From Clostridium homopropionicum DSM 5847 (lineage in GTDB: Bacteria; Bacillota; Clostridia; Clostridiales; Clostridiaceae): a stretch of DNA of 64,000 bases. The translations under genes and the position numbers were made by a program. The notes under the pieces were generated by a model that was not told the DNA's origin, did no database searches, and saw only the letters and a list, made by a program, of their open reading frames with translations. Location: assembly GCF_001263795.1 (NCBI RefSeq), contig NZ_LHUR01000022.1:352939-416938 (forward strand). Reading direction: 5' to 3'. This document shows, piece after piece, positions 48,498-57,907 of the stretch (positions are counted from its first letter, which is position 1; the number at the start of each line of letters is the position of its first letter).

Positions 48498-48526
48498 AGT
48501 TTACCACAATCTCTTTGTCAATACAA
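48498..48526 (-). promoter_or_regulatory. Promoter of the pan operon
   Basis: TTGTAT (48521-48526) and TAAACT (48498-48503), 17-bp spacer, on the minus strand. A TTGACA lies 4 bases off this frame but has no matching -10. Confidence 0.5.
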
Positions 48527-48548
48527 TTTAAAAAGATACTTATATGAG

Positions 48549-48573
48549 AAAAACCTCAAAATTACTTTTGAGG
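48549..48573 (-). terminator. Terminator of the WG-repeat gene
   Basis: CCTCAAAAG...TTTTGAGG stem with a run of five T on the minus strand; the 5' arm is part of the last codons of the gene. Confidence 0.8.
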
Positions 48574-49473
48574 TTTCCAAACATATTCTCCAGTTTTATT
48601 AATATATCCTATTTTTTTATCAATCTCCACAAATGCTAATCCATCTATGAATTCGAAGGCTTCATCAAATTTAGGCTCAATAACCATATTCCCAGAAATA
48701 TCTACATATCCCCATTTATCATTAATTAAAACTGCAATCAAACCTTCACTTAACATATCAATATCGTCATATACTATAGGAATTACTATTTCTCCATTTT
48801 TATTAATATATCCATACTTATCCTCTTTGCACACAGCAGCATAACCATTAATAAAATCATCAGTTTCATCAAATTGAGGTTTTATTATTATTTCTCCAGC
48901 TTTGTTAATAAACCCATAGCCTTCTTTTAATTCCACTGCGGCTAATCCATCTTCAAAATCCAATGCAATTAGGTATTGAGGCTTTATAACCACATTACCT
49001 TCTCTATCAATATAGCCAAATTTATCTTCAAAGTCTACTGATGCAAGCCCTTCACTAAAGCTATGTGCATAATTATAATTAGGTTCTATTACCATATTGC
49101 CATCTTTATCTATGTATCCTTGCTTACCTCCTACTTGAACTAATGCTAAACCTTCGCTAAAATCATATGCATCTAAAAATGAAAATGGTATTACCTCTTC
49201 GCCTTTCTCATTTATATATCCCCATTTATATCCAATCTGTACTGCTGCTAATCCTTCCGAAAATAGATTTGCTTCCTTGAATCTAGGCTCTATTACAAAT
49301 TCTCCATTAGTATTTATATACCCACGCTGACCCTTAACTCCGATTATTGCAAGAGATCCATAAAAATCCTCTGCATAATCATATTTAGGTTCAATAACTA
49401 TTGTACCCGAATTATCTATATATCCGTATTTACCATTAACTAATACTGGATATAAAGTTTTTTCTCTATTCAT
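48562..49473 (-). CDS. WG-repeat protein
   Basis: 303-aa protein made almost wholly of nine WG-type repeats of 33-35 residues, each carrying a GYID/GYIN turn and a VIEP or related strand (for example KYGYIDNSGTIVIEPKYD). Such repeats form beta-sheet modules; function in the cell is unknown to me. No signal peptide or membrane helix. ATG at 49473 is set by AGGAGGAATAAA; an upstream start 11 codons earlier has no such site. It stands alone as a single minus-strand gene with its own terminator. Confidence 0.88.
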   Translation of the reverse strand: MNREKTLYPVLVNGKYGYIDNSGTIVIEPKYDYAEDFYGSLAIIGVKGQRGYINTNGEFVIEPRFKEANLFSEGLAAVQIGYKWGYINEKGEEVIPFSFLDAYDFSEGLALVQVGGKQGYIDKDGNMVIEPNYNYAHSFSEGLASVDFEDKFGYIDREGNVVIKPQYLIALDFEDGLAAVELKEGYGFINKAGEIIIKPQFDETDDFINGYAAVCKEDKYGYINKNGEIVIPIVYDDIDMLSEGLIAVLINDKWGYVDISGNMVIEPKFDEAFEFIDGLAFVEIDKKIGYINKTGEYVWKPQK

Positions 49474-49637
49474 TTTATTCCTCCTGAAAAATTCATTTTT
49501 AAACATTAAACTTTACTTACCTGTTATTTAATTATATCCTACTTTTCATATTATTACATATAATTAAGCTGATTATTTAAGATGCTACAATAATATGTTA
49601 AAATTAAATATTGAAATCATTGAAAGGATATAATATT

Positions 49638-49820
49638 ATGAGTAGTAAAATTAACTGTAGACTATGCAAATACTTTTTTATAACTTGGAATAAGTTATCT
49701 CCTTATGGTTGCAAATCAATGGGCTTTAAGTCTAAATTAATGCCTAATACTATTGTTCTCCAAACTACAGGTAAAAATTGTTTAAGTTTTCAACCCAAAC
49801 ATACAAGTATAAGTAAATAG
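49638..49820 (+). CDS. Small CxxC protein (clostridial, sometimes misnamed uracil-DNA glycosylase)
   Basis: 60-aa soluble protein with a CRLCKYFFITW start, a PYGCKSMGFKSKLMP centre and a GKNCLSFQP end; four cysteines could bind zinc or an Fe-S centre. Short proteins of this pattern occur in many clostridia and are sometimes labelled uracil-DNA glycosylase, but it lacks any glycosylase domain. ATG at 49638 follows AAAGGATATAATATT. Confidence 0.7.
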   Translation: MSSKINCRLCKYFFITWNKLSPYGCKSMGFKSKLMPNTIVLQTTGKNCLSFQPKHTSISK

Positions 49821-49902
49821 ACCTTCTCTAAATAGTAAGCCTTATTAATTATAATATAATTTATTTTTATGAAAGTATGTTACAATAATATTTAAATATA
49901 TT

Positions 49903-50304
49903 ATGGAAGGTGATATTATTAATAATCTAGAAATAATCTTATCAAAAGAAGCATACAATGAATTTAAGAGTTTACTTGAGGCTAATAAAAAAGATTATTC
50001 TTGTGTAAGAATGTCTTATTTAAATACCTGCTGTAAAAAGTCTCATATTGACATATATCTAGATGATCTACTAAATAAAACAGAATATGCATCTAAAAAT
50101 GTTGATGGTATTCTTTTTTTATTTGATAAAGGTATACTGGATAATATTGAAAAAATAGAGTTTATATATGAAAATTCCACTATAAAAATAAAATCCACTT
50201 CTAAAGGCAATAAAATAAATACTTGCTCAAAAGCTGCTGCAAAAGGTTGCCATTCTAGAGAAGGGGCTAGCTCTTGCAATAATTGCAATTGCTCTTCTCA
50301 TTAG
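49903..50304 (+). CDS. HesB-like protein with Cys-rich tail
   Basis: 133-aa protein. Residues 10-110 resemble the HesB/IscA A-type fold (LSKEAYNEFKSLLEANKKD, IDIYLDDLL, GILFLFDKGILDNIEKIEFIY), but without the standard IscA C-x65-CGCG pattern. The C-terminal 25 residues hold six cysteines (CSKAAAKGC, CNNCNC), a likely metal site. ATG at 49903 has no Shine-Dalgarno in front; GGAAGGTG lies just after it (see findings). It precedes cls by 18 bases on the same strand. Confidence 0.75.
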   Translation: MEGDIINNLEIILSKEAYNEFKSLLEANKKDYSCVRMSYLNTCCKKSHIDIYLDDLLNKTEYASKNVDGILFLFDKGILDNIEKIEFIYENSTIKIKSTSKGNKINTCSKAAAKGCHSREGASSCNNCNCSSH

Positions 50305-50322
50305 TTTAAGGGAGGCTTTATA

Positions 50323-51765
50323 ATGCGATTTATAAATAGTTTTATTGATGCATTACCCTATTTAAACTTGCTATTTGCCCTTTTAGTAATATTTTTTGAA
50401 AGAAGAAACCCTTCAGCTACCTGGGCATGGCTTATGGTTTTACTTTTGATACCTGGAATAGGCTTTATTTTATACCTAACATTTGGTCAAAACCTCAGCA
50501 GAAAGAAAATGTTTGATTTCAAAATTGCGGAAGATAGATTTCATAAAAAACTATTACTTCAAGGAAAGCAACTTTCTGAAGACACTATAAAGTTTAATGA
50601 TAGGGCTATGACTAATTATAAAGATATGATGTATATGAATCTAATTAATAGTCAGTCAGTTTTTACACAAGATAATTCTGTAAAAATATATACAGATGGA
50701 CACGATAAATTTCGTGAGCTTTTCAAAGCCATAGAAGAAGCTAAAGATCATATTCATATGGTATATTACATTATAAAAAATGATTCACTAGGTAATAAAA
50801 TAATTGATACTCTAGCAAGAAAAGCTTCTCAAGGCGTTGAAGTGAGATTCCTGTATGATGGAATGGGTGGTTTAAGGTTACCTCGAAAATTTTTTAATAG
50901 ACTAAAAAATGCTGGTGGAAAGGTAGCTTGTTTTTTTCCTTCACTACTTCCCTTTGTAAACATCCGTGTTAACTATAGAAATCATAGAAAAATTGCAGTA
51001 ATTGATGGCAAGACAGCTTTTGTAGGTGGTTTCAATATAGGGGATGAATACCTTGGTGAAAATAAAAAGTTTGGGTATTGGAGGGATACTCATCTACAAA
51101 TTACAGGCAGCGCAGTAGATTCTTTGCAGCAAAGATTTCTTTTAGATTGGAGATATGCTTCAGAAGAAAAAATTACTTTTGATAAGAAGTATTTCCCTAA
51201 TAAATATTCTAAAGGGCAGATTGGAATTCAAATAGTATCCAGCGGTCCTGATTCCGAATGGGAGCAAATAAAAAATGGATATATAAAAATGATTCACTCT
51301 GCTAAGAAAAGCGTATATATTCAGACCCCATATTTCATCCCTGATGAAAGCATTTTAGAGGCATTAAAGATTGCATCTTTATCTGGCGTAGATGTAAGAA
51401 TAATGATACCAAATAAACCTGATCATCCTTTTGTTTATTGGGCCTCACTTTGTTATATAGGGGAACTTTTAAAAAGCGGCGTGCGCAGTTATACTTATAA
51501 CAAAGGCTTTATACACAGCAAGACAGTAGTAGTTGATGGGGCAATAAGCTCTGTCGGAACTGCAAATATGGATGTAAGAAGTTTCAAATTAAATTTTGAA
51601 GTTAATGCCTTTATTTATGATGTTAATATCTCTAAGGAGTTAGAGGAAATCTTTGAAGAAGATATAAAAGTATCTACAGAAATAACCAGAGATCTTTATG
51701 AAAAAAGATCTGTTGTAATAAAATTTAAGGAGTCCATTTCTCGTTTACTGTCTCCTGTCCTATAA
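50323..51765 (+). CDS. cls: Cardiolipin synthase
   Basis: Membrane enzyme joining phosphatidylglycerols into cardiolipin (480 aa). Two N-terminal membrane helices (LPYLNLLFALLVIFFE, WAWLMVLLLIPGIGFILYL) and two phospholipase-D HKD motifs, NHRKIAVIDGKTAFVGGFN and HSKTVVVDGAISSVGTAN. ATG at 50323 follows GGGAGGCTTTATA. It follows the HesB-like gene closely, perhaps cotranscribed. Confidence 0.95.
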   Translation: MRFINSFIDALPYLNLLFALLVIFFERRNPSATWAWLMVLLLIPGIGFILYLTFGQNLSRKKMFDFKIAEDRFHKKLLLQGKQLSEDTIKFNDRAMTNYKDMMYMNLINSQSVFTQDNSVKIYTDGHDKFRELFKAIEEAKDHIHMVYYIIKNDSLGNKIIDTLARKASQGVEVRFLYDGMGGLRLPRKFFNRLKNAGGKVACFFPSLLPFVNIRVNYRNHRKIAVIDGKTAFVGGFNIGDEYLGENKKFGYWRDTHLQITGSAVDSLQQRFLLDWRYASEEKITFDKKYFPNKYSKGQIGIQIVSSGPDSEWEQIKNGYIKMIHSAKKSVYIQTPYFIPDESILEALKIASLSGVDVRIMIPNKPDHPFVYWASLCYIGELLKSGVRSYTYNKGFIHSKTVVVDGAISSVGTANMDVRSFKLNFEVNAFIYDVNISKELEEIFEEDIKVSTEITRDLYEKRSVVIKFKESISRLLSPVL

Positions 51766-51767
51766 AA

Positions 51768-51811
51768 AAGTCCGCAATAGAATTTTAACTTTCTTTTGCG
51801 AACTTTTATTT
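51768..51811. terminator. Terminator between cls and the his operon
   Basis: Stem AAGTCCGCAATAGAA with TTCTTTTGCGAACTT, followed by TTTTATTTT on the plus strand and A-rich sequence before it, so it can serve both cls and the converging hisE. Confidence 0.75.
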
Positions 51812-52143
51812 TATAGATTTTCCACTTCTCTTCTTTCCTGTTTTTTATTCCCGATTTTTTCTCTTCTCTTTTCTAATTCATTCCTTACAATTTCTAGCTC
51901 TATTCCTTGCTCAGCCATAAGAACAAGTACATGGTAAGTTAAATCACAAATTTCATTAACTAATTCTTCCTTATCACTATTTTTAGCTGCTATAATAACT
52001 TCAGTACTTTCTTCTCCAACCTTTTTTAATATTTTATCTAATCCTTTTTCAAAAAGATAATGTGTATATGAACCTTCCATTGGATTTTCTTTTCTATCTT
52101 TTACTACTTGAAAAAGTTCCTTTAAAACATCTATATTATCCAA
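51811..52143 (-). CDS. hisE: Phosphoribosyl-ATP pyrophosphatase
   Basis: Second step of histidine synthesis (110 aa), removing PPi from PR-ATP. All-alpha MazG-like fold with [32 protein letters not shown] and [14 protein letters not shown]. Separate from hisI rather than fused. TTG start at 52143 after AAGGAGGAGTAGAG. Last gene of the his operon. Confidence 0.95.
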   Translation of the reverse strand: MDNIDVLKELFQVVKDRKENPMEGSYTHYLFEKGLDKILKKVGEESTEVIIAAKNSDKEELVNEICDLTYHVLVLMAEQGIELEIVRNELEKRREKIGNKKQERREVENL

Positions 52144-52177
52144 CTCTACTCCTCCTTACTATTTGATTGCTTCTAAA

Positions 52178-52516
52178 TTACTCTGTAGTTAATTCTCTAT
52201 AAAAACAAGTTCTGCTGCCTGTATGGCAAGCAGCCCCTACCTGATCTACTTTTACTAAAAGAGTATCCCCATCACAATCAACAGCAATACTTTTAACATA
52301 TTGAAAATGCCCAGAAGTTGCTCCCTTGTTCCAAAATTCACTTCTAGATCTACTCCAAAACCAAGTGGTGCCAGTTTCTATAGTTTTCTGTAGAGATTCT
52401 TTATTCATATATGCCATCATTAAAACTTCATTGTTATCAGCATCTTGAACAATACAAGGAACTAGTCCATCCCCCTTATTAAAGTCCACCTCTTTTATTA
52501 GTTCTTCTGTAGTCAA
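52178..52516 (-). CDS. hisI: Phosphoribosyl-AMP cyclohydrolase
   Basis: Third step: opens the adenine ring of PR-AMP (112 aa). Zinc-binding residues in [20 protein letters not shown] with [12 protein letters not shown], preceded by [23 protein letters not shown] start at 52516 after AAAAGGAGGCGTTATAAAG. Lies behind a gap with the palindromic repeat (52536-52656). Confidence 0.96.
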   Translation of the reverse strand: MTTEELIKEVDFNKGDGLVPCIVQDADNNEVLMMAYMNKESLQKTIETGTTWFWSRSRSEFWNKGATSGHFQYVKSIAVDCDGDTLLVKVDQVGAACHTGSRTCFYRELTTE

Positions 52517-52535
52517 CTTTATAACGCCTCCTTTT

Positions 52536-52656
52536 CAGTAACCAGTAGCCAGTTTTTAGGTGCTAGGTACTAGGCACTAAATAATCACTAATCGCTAGTC
52601 TCTATTCGCTAATCACCATGTTTTCTAGAGATTAGCGAATAGCCTCTAGCGATTGT
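52536..52656. repeat. Palindromic repeat block between hisF and hisI
   Basis: A large imperfect hairpin: CTATTCGCTAATC pairs perfectly with GATTAGCGAATAG, and outside it AATCGCTAG with CTAGCGATT. A further small palindrome GTGCTAG-GTA-CTAGGCAC lies beside it. The unit AATCGCTAGT recurs in the hisD-hisB gap. Confidence 0.7.
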
Positions 52657-52658
52657 TC

Positions 52659-53420
52659 TTAAAGTCTTACTTCTATTTCATTGCTCTTTAAGAATTCTTT
52701 TACCTGGCTAATTGTAAGTTCTCTAAAGTGGAACAGTGATGCTGCTAATGCCGCATCTGCACCACTCTCTTTAAATATGTCTGCAAAGTGCTGTAAATTT
52801 CCACAACCACCAGAGGCAATTACAGGTATATTAACAGCTTTACACACGGCATCAGTAAATTCTATGTCATATCCTTGTTTTGTTCCATCTGCATCCATAC
52901 TTGTTAAAAGAATTTCTCCAGCTCCTAATTCTTCTGCTTTTCTAATCCATTCTAAAGCATCAAGCTCTGTGTCAATTCTTCCACCATTTATAAATACGTT
53001 CCATCCAGAACCGTCTTCTCTTTTCTTTCCATCTACTGCAACCACAACACATTGACTTCCAAATTTATCTGCAGCTTCCTTTATAAGTTGAGGATTTCTT
53101 ATAGCAGCTGAATTTATAGATATTTTATCCGCTCCAGCTCTTAAAATATCCTTAAAATCATCAACTGTTTTAATACCTCCTCCGACAGTAAGAGGAATAA
53201 ACACTTTTTTAGCAGTTCTTCGAACCACATCAATCATTGTTGCACGACCTTCGTGAGTAGCAGTTATGTCTAGAAATACTATCTCATCTGCTCCTTCTTT
53301 ATTATAAAACTCAGCAATAGCTACAGGGTCTCCAACATCTTGCAAATTAACAAAGTTTACTCCTTTAACTACTCTTCCCATATCCACATCAAGACATGGT
53401 ATTATTCTTTTTGTAAGCAA
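52659..53420 (-). CDS. hisF: Imidazole glycerol phosphate synthase, cyclase subunit
   Basis: TIM-barrel subunit (253 aa) that uses ammonia from HisH to make IGP and AICAR. Both catalytic aspartates are seen: [15 protein letters not shown] near the start and [11 protein letters not shown] in the middle. C-terminal [14 protein letters not shown] and [13 protein letters not shown] start at 53420 after AGAGGTGTGGTAA. Confidence 0.97.
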   Translation of the reverse strand: MLTKRIIPCLDVDMGRVVKGVNFVNLQDVGDPVAIAEFYNKEGADEIVFLDITATHEGRATMIDVVRRTAKKVFIPLTVGGGIKTVDDFKDILRAGADKISINSAAIRNPQLIKEAADKFGSQCVVVAVDGKKREDGSGWNVFINGGRIDTELDALEWIRKAEELGAGEILLTSMDADGTKQGYDIEFTDAVCKAVNIPVIASGGCGNLQHFADIFKESGADAALAASLFHFRELTISQVKEFLKSNEIEVRL

Positions 53421-53459
53421 TTACCACACCTCTTTCTACGCCTTTTCTCATAATACAGC

Positions 53460-54533
53460 TTAATTATTTTCCATTTCAGTTACTATTCTCTGGAGTCTTT
53501 CAATAAATAGCTTCATTTCTTCTTCTGATCCTATACTTATTCTTAAATAATTATCTATTCTAGGTTTATTAAAATATCTTACTAAGACTGCCTTTTCTCT
53601 TAACTTTGCAAATAATTCACTAGCCTTAAAAAGAGGATGAGTTACAAAAATAAAGTTAGCCTTAGATGGAACAACCTTAAATCCCATATTTGTTAACTGC
53701 TCAGTAACCGTTTCTCTAGTATTTATTATTTTTGATACACACTCTTTAAAATAATCTTCATCCTCAATTGCTTTAACTGCTGCAATAGCAGCAACTCTAT
53801 CAATTGTATAAGAATTAAAAGAGTTTTTTATTGTATTAAGTCCATCTATAAGTTCTTTTTGTCCAAGAGCAAAACCTATGCGGATTCCTGCCAGTGAACG
53901 TGACTTAGATAATGTTTGTATTACTAAAAGATTTGGGTACTCCTTTATAAGGCTTACTGCAGATGTACCCCCAAAATCTATATAAGCTTCGTCGATTATA
54001 ACTACCTTTTCTGAATTGTAATCTAGAATTTTTCTAATAGCATCTATATCCATATGTTTTGCCGTTGGAGCATTAGGATTTGGAATAATTACCCCGCCAT
54101 TTTTTGTCATAAATTCATTAACAGGTATTGAGAAATCATCCTCTAGTTTTGCCAATCTATATTTAATATTATATAGCTGAGCGTAAACTGGATAAAAACT
54201 ATACGTAATGTCTGGAAATACTACAGTTTCATCAGTATTAAAAAAAGTTAAAAATGAAAAAGCTAAAACCTCGTCAGATCCATTTCCAACAAAAACTTCA
54301 TCTTTATTTAAATTATAATATTTTGCAATAGTTTCTCTTAGAGCATCACATTTTGGATCTGGATATAATCTTAAATCACTATTAGCCGCATCCTTTATCC
54401 CTTGTAAAACCTTTGGAGATGGTGGGTATGGGCTTTCATTGGTATTTAATTTTATATACTTCTTATCCTTTGGCTGTTCACCACAAACATAGGGCTCCAT
54501 ACTATTTGCAATAGCACTCCAATATTTACTCAT
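53460..54533 (-). CDS. hisC: Histidinol-phosphate aminotransferase
   Basis: PLP-dependent class-II aminotransferase (357 aa). PLP-lysine in QTLSKSRSLAGIRIGFALGQ, PNPNAPTAKHMDIDAI and IIDEAYIDFGG. In this operon it lies between hisA and hisF. Its function in histidine synthesis is supported by context as the fold is shared with other aminotransferases. Confidence 0.95.
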   Translation of the reverse strand: MSKYWSAIANSMEPYVCGEQPKDKKYIKLNTNESPYPPSPKVLQGIKDAANSDLRLYPDPKCDALRETIAKYYNLNKDEVFVGNGSDEVLAFSFLTFFNTDETVVFPDITYSFYPVYAQLYNIKYRLAKLEDDFSIPVNEFMTKNGGVIIPNPNAPTAKHMDIDAIRKILDYNSEKVVIIDEAYIDFGGTSAVSLIKEYPNLLVIQTLSKSRSLAGIRIGFALGQKELIDGLNTIKNSFNSYTIDRVAAIAAVKAIEDEDYFKECVSKIINTRETVTEQLTNMGFKVVPSKANFIFVTHPLFKASELFAKLREKAVLVRYFNKPRIDNYLRISIGSEEEMKLFIERLQRIVTEMENN

Positions 54534-54560
54534 TTCTAAGCACCTTCTATCTATAATTTC

Positions 54561-55277
54561 TTATCTTTTAAATTCATCTATAGCCTCTTTCAAATTTATG
54601 TTTCCTGAATATATAGCCTTTCCTGTAATAGCTCCATAAATGCCCATATTATTGATGTTTTTTAAGTCATCTAAATTTTTTATTCCGCCTGAAGCTACTA
54701 TATTACAGCTTACACTATTTTGAATTTCTCCTAACTGCTCTAAATTTGGTCCTTGAAGAGTTCCATCTTTACTTATATCAGTAAATATGATTGTCTTAAC
54801 TCCTATTTTCTCCATTTCCTTAGCAAAATCTATGTAATTTACTTTGCTTACATTAATCCATCCATCAACTGCTACAAATCCATCTTTAGCATCTATGCCT
54901 ACTGCAATTTTATCTCCATATTTTTTAACTGCAGTCTTTACAAGCTCTGGATTATTAAGAGCTGCTGTGCCAAGTATTACCCTGCTTAGACCTATATTAA
55001 TTAAAAAATCAATTGTTTCCATATCTCTTATGCCCCCGCCAAGTTCAACAGGAACATTTACTTTCTTAACTATTTCTGAAACAATTTCATAATTTACACC
55101 CTTACCTTTTAATGCACCATCTAAATCCACCATATGAATGAATTCTGCACCAGCTGCTTTAAAGCTTAAGGCAGTATCTAGTGCACTTTCTGCTACTACT
55201 TCTGTTTTATTAAAATCACCTTTATATAATCTAACGCATTTACCACCTTTTAAATCTATAGCTGGTAGAATAATCAT
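54561..55277 (-). CDS. hisA: ProFAR isomerase HisA
   Basis: TIM-barrel isomerase (238 aa) acting before His[20 protein letters not shown] with the first catalytic Asp, [14 protein letters not shown], and [17 protein letters not shown] with the second. Its ATG overlaps the hisH stop by 4 bases, so coupled. Confidence 0.96.
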   Translation of the reverse strand: MIILPAIDLKGGKCVRLYKGDFNKTEVVAESALDTALSFKAAGAEFIHMVDLDGALKGKGVNYEIVSEIVKKVNVPVELGGGIRDMETIDFLINIGLSRVILGTAALNNPELVKTAVKKYGDKIAVGIDAKDGFVAVDGWINVSKVNYIDFAKEMEKIGVKTIIFTDISKDGTLQGPNLEQLGEIQNSVSCNIVASGGIKNLDDLKNINNMGIYGAITGKAIYSGNINLKEAIDEFKR

Positions 55278-55888
55278 TTAATCATCTCCCCAAAATTCTT
55301 TAGCATTTTTAGACCTACATCTCCACTTTTTTCTGGGTGAAATTGTAGTCCAAATACATTTCCCTTACTAACAACCCCTGGAACCTTTACTCCGTAATCT
55401 GCATAAGCATTTAAAATTCCTTCTTCACCTACAACTGCATAATAAGAGTGAACAAAATATACATAGCTATTCTCTTCTATATCCTTTAGTATAGGGCAAG
55501 CTTTTTCATACTTTAAACTATTCCATCCCATATGAGGTATTTTTAGATTACCTTTAATCTTTTCAATTTTACCCTTTAAAAATCCTAAACCACTACATGG
55601 TCTTATTTCTTCACTTTCTTCAAATAAGAGCTGCATTCCAAGGCAAACTCCAAGTAAAGGGGTACCTCCACTTACTGCCTCTTTTAAGGTCACATCTAAG
55701 CCCGCTTCTCTTATACAATCTATTGCATCAGGGAAAGCTCCTACCCCTGGTAAAATAATCCCTTTACTATTTAATATAACTTCTTTGTCAGAGGTTATAA
55801 CTGATTTTATATCTAATAAATCAAGTGCATTTTCAACACTTTTCAAATTTCCCATTCCATAATCTACTATAGAAATCAAACATCTCAA
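55274..55888 (-). CDS. hisH: Imidazole glycerol phosphate synthase, glutaminase subunit
   Basis: Class-I glutamine amidotransferase (204 aa) supplying ammonia to HisF. Catalytic Cys in [15 protein letters not shown], His/Glu in [14 protein letters not shown], and the N-terminal [16 protein letters not shown]. Overlaps hisA. Confidence 0.97.
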   Translation of the reverse strand: MRCLISIVDYGMGNLKSVENALDLLDIKSVITSDKEVILNSKGIILPGVGAFPDAIDCIREAGLDVTLKEAVSGGTPLLGVCLGMQLLFEESEEIRPCSGLGFLKGKIEKIKGNLKIPHMGWNSLKYEKACPILKDIEENSYVYFVHSYYAVVGEEGILNAYADYGVKVPGVVSKGNVFGLQFHPEKSGDVGLKMLKNFGEMIK

Positions 55889-55896
55889 CTCCTTTT

Positions 55897-56487
55897 TTAT
55901 ATGCTTCCCTTAGTTGACATAACTCCTTTTATTCTAGAATCAATATCAACTGCTTCTCTTAATGCCCTTCCTAAGGCTTTAAACACAGCCTCTATCATGT
56001 GATGATTATTTTTTCCATATAGAACTCTAGCATGAAGAGTTATACCTGCATTGAAAGTAAAGGCTCTTAAAAATTCTTCTACCATCTCAGTATCCATTTC
56101 TCCAATCCTATCTACTGTAAAATTGAAGTCACAGACAATAAATGGTCTACCGCTTACATCTATAGATACAGATGCCAAAACCTCATCCATAGGAACAAAG
56201 GATGTACCATATCTTTTAATTCCTTTTTTATCTCCTAAAGCTTCATTAAGGCATTGACCTAATACAATTCCTACATCTTCTATGGTGTGATGTGAATCTA
56301 CCTCTAAGTCTCCCTTTGCTTCTAAGGCTAAGTCAAGAAGTCCGTGCTTTGTCATTAAGTTTAACATGTGGTCGAAGAAGCCAACACCTGTATTGATATT
56401 ATAAATTCCTTCGCCATCTAAGTTAAGCTTTGCCTGTATGTCAGTTTCTCCAGTTTTTCTATTTACTGCTGCTTCTCTTTTTCCCAA
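55897..56487 (-). CDS. hisB: Imidazoleglycerol-phosphate dehydratase
   Basis: Mn-dependent dehydratase (196 aa), monofunctional without the phosphatase domain of E. coli HisB. His motifs GVGFFDHMLNLMTKHG, DLEVDSHHTIEDVGIVLG and NNHHMIEAVFKALGRALREA. TTG start at 56487 after GGAGGGATTACA. No HisN/HisJ-type histidinol phosphatase lies in this operon; it must be elsewhere. Confidence 0.96.
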   Translation of the reverse strand: MGKREAAVNRKTGETDIQAKLNLDGEGIYNINTGVGFFDHMLNLMTKHGLLDLALEAKGDLEVDSHHTIEDVGIVLGQCLNEALGDKKGIKRYGTSFVPMDEVLASVSIDVSGRPFIVCDFNFTVDRIGEMDTEMVEEFLRAFTFNAGITLHARVLYGKNNHHMIEAVFKALGRALREAVDIDSRIKGVMSTKGSI

Positions 56488-56499
56488 TGTAATCCCTCC

Positions 56500-56534
56500 T
56501 TTTAATCGCTAGTATCTAGTCTCTAATCGCTAGT
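56500..56534. repeat. Direct repeats in the hisD-hisB gap
   Basis: TAATCGCTAGT occurs twice here, about 23 bases apart, with TATCTAGTCTC in between. The same unit, also next to TCTCTA, is in the hisF-hisI block at about 52590. The rest of this 108-base gap shows nothing else. Confidence 0.55.
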
Positions 56535-56595
56535 GGTTAAACTATAAAACCTAGTAAATATTAACCAGCATCTTATTCTATGTTTTCTAATAGTT

Positions 56596-57894
56596 TTATT
56601 CAAACCTTACTTTAATGGAGTTAGCATGTGCAGTTAAACCTTCTGTCTCTGCTATTTTTACTATAGGATCTTTAACCTTTTTTAGTCCCTCTTGTGAATA
56701 ATAAATAAAACTTGATTTTTTAATATAATCATCCACAGATAAAGGAGAAAAGAATTTAGCACTTCCGCTAGTTGGCAATACGTGATTTGGGCCTGCCATA
56801 TAATCCCCTAATGGTTCAGGAGCGTATTTACCTAAGAAAATTGAACCTGCATTCTTAAGTTCTCCTAAAATTGAGAACGGCTCCTTTACCATAACCTCTA
56901 AATGCTCTGGAGCAATTAAATTTGAAAGCTCTATAGCTTCCTTCATATTTTCAACAACAAATATTGCACCGTAATCCTTAAGTGAAGCTGTTATTATATC
57001 TTTTCTTGAAAGTGCCTTCACTTGAACTTCTAATTCTTCTTTAACTTTGATTGCTAGTTCGCTTGATGTAGTTACTAAAATTGAAGAAGCTAACACATCA
57101 TGCTCTGCTTGAGACATTAAATCTGCGGCTATATACTTAGGGTCTCCAGTTTCGTCAGAAATAACTAGAATTTCACTTGGTCCTGCAATCATATCTATAT
57201 CAACAAAACCATATACACTTCTCTTAGCCATGGCTACATATATGTTTCCTGGCCCCACAATTTTATCTACCTTTGGAATTGATTCAGTTCCATAAGCAAG
57301 GGCAGCTACCCCTTGAGCTCCACCAACCTTATATATCTCATCAACTCCTGCAATATCAGCAGCTACTAAAATATTAGGATTAATAGTTCCATCTTTTGAA
57401 GGAGGAGTTACCATAACTACCTTTTTAACTCCAGCTACTTTAGCTGGAATAGTATTCATAATTACAGATGATGGATAAGCTGCAGTTCCACCTGGAACGT
57501 ATATTCCTACAGTGTCCAAGGCTCTAATCTGCTGCCCTAGCATTATTCCATCTTCTTTAGTAACCATCCAAGATTTTTGTTTTTGCTTCTCGTGATAAAA
57601 CCATACATTTTCTTTTGACAATTTAATTGCATCTATAAATTCCCTTTCAACAACTGTGTAAGCTTTTTCTATCTCTTCTTTTGTAATCTTTATATTACTT
57701 GAATTTATTGTATTGCTGTCAAATTTATTTGTATACTCAATTACTGCCTTATCTCCATTTTCTTTTACATTTTCTAAAATCTTTTCTACAGCAATAACTA
57801 CATCCTTTTGTACTGCCTCTGCTCTGCTTTTTAAGTTATCTGTATAATAGTTTTTATTTTTATCATCTAATTTAACTATATTTATCACTTGCAT
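56596..57894 (-). CDS. hisD: Histidinol dehydrogenase
   Basis: Last two oxidations to histidine, zinc and NAD dependent (432 aa). [75 protein letters not shown] and [23 protein letters not shown] at 57894 lies only four bases after GGAGAG; GTG at 57888 would be better spaced, so the start may be two codons later. Confidence 0.96.
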   Translation of the reverse strand: MQVINIVKLDDKNKNYYTDNLKSRAEAVQKDVVIAVEKILENVKENGDKAVIEYTNKFDSNTINSSNIKITKEEIEKAYTVVEREFIDAIKLSKENVWFYHEKQKQKSWMVTKEDGIMLGQQIRALDTVGIYVPGGTAAYPSSVIMNTIPAKVAGVKKVVMVTPPSKDGTINPNILVAADIAGVDEIYKVGGAQGVAALAYGTESIPKVDKIVGPGNIYVAMAKRSVYGFVDIDMIAGPSEILVISDETGDPKYIAADLMSQAEHDVLASSILVTTSSELAIKVKEELEVQVKALSRKDIITASLKDYGAIFVVENMKEAIELSNLIAPEHLEVMVKEPFSILGELKNAGSIFLGKYAPEPLGDYMAGPNHVLPTSGSAKFFSPLSVDDYIKKSSFIYYSQEGLKKVKDPIVKIAETEGLTAHANSIKVRFE

Positions 57895-57907
57895 ACTCTC
57901 CTTATTA

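Noticed and set aside
49611..49637. Upstream start for the CxxC protein
   Set aside because: ATG at 49638 has a correctly spaced AAAGGA site; the earlier ATG does not.
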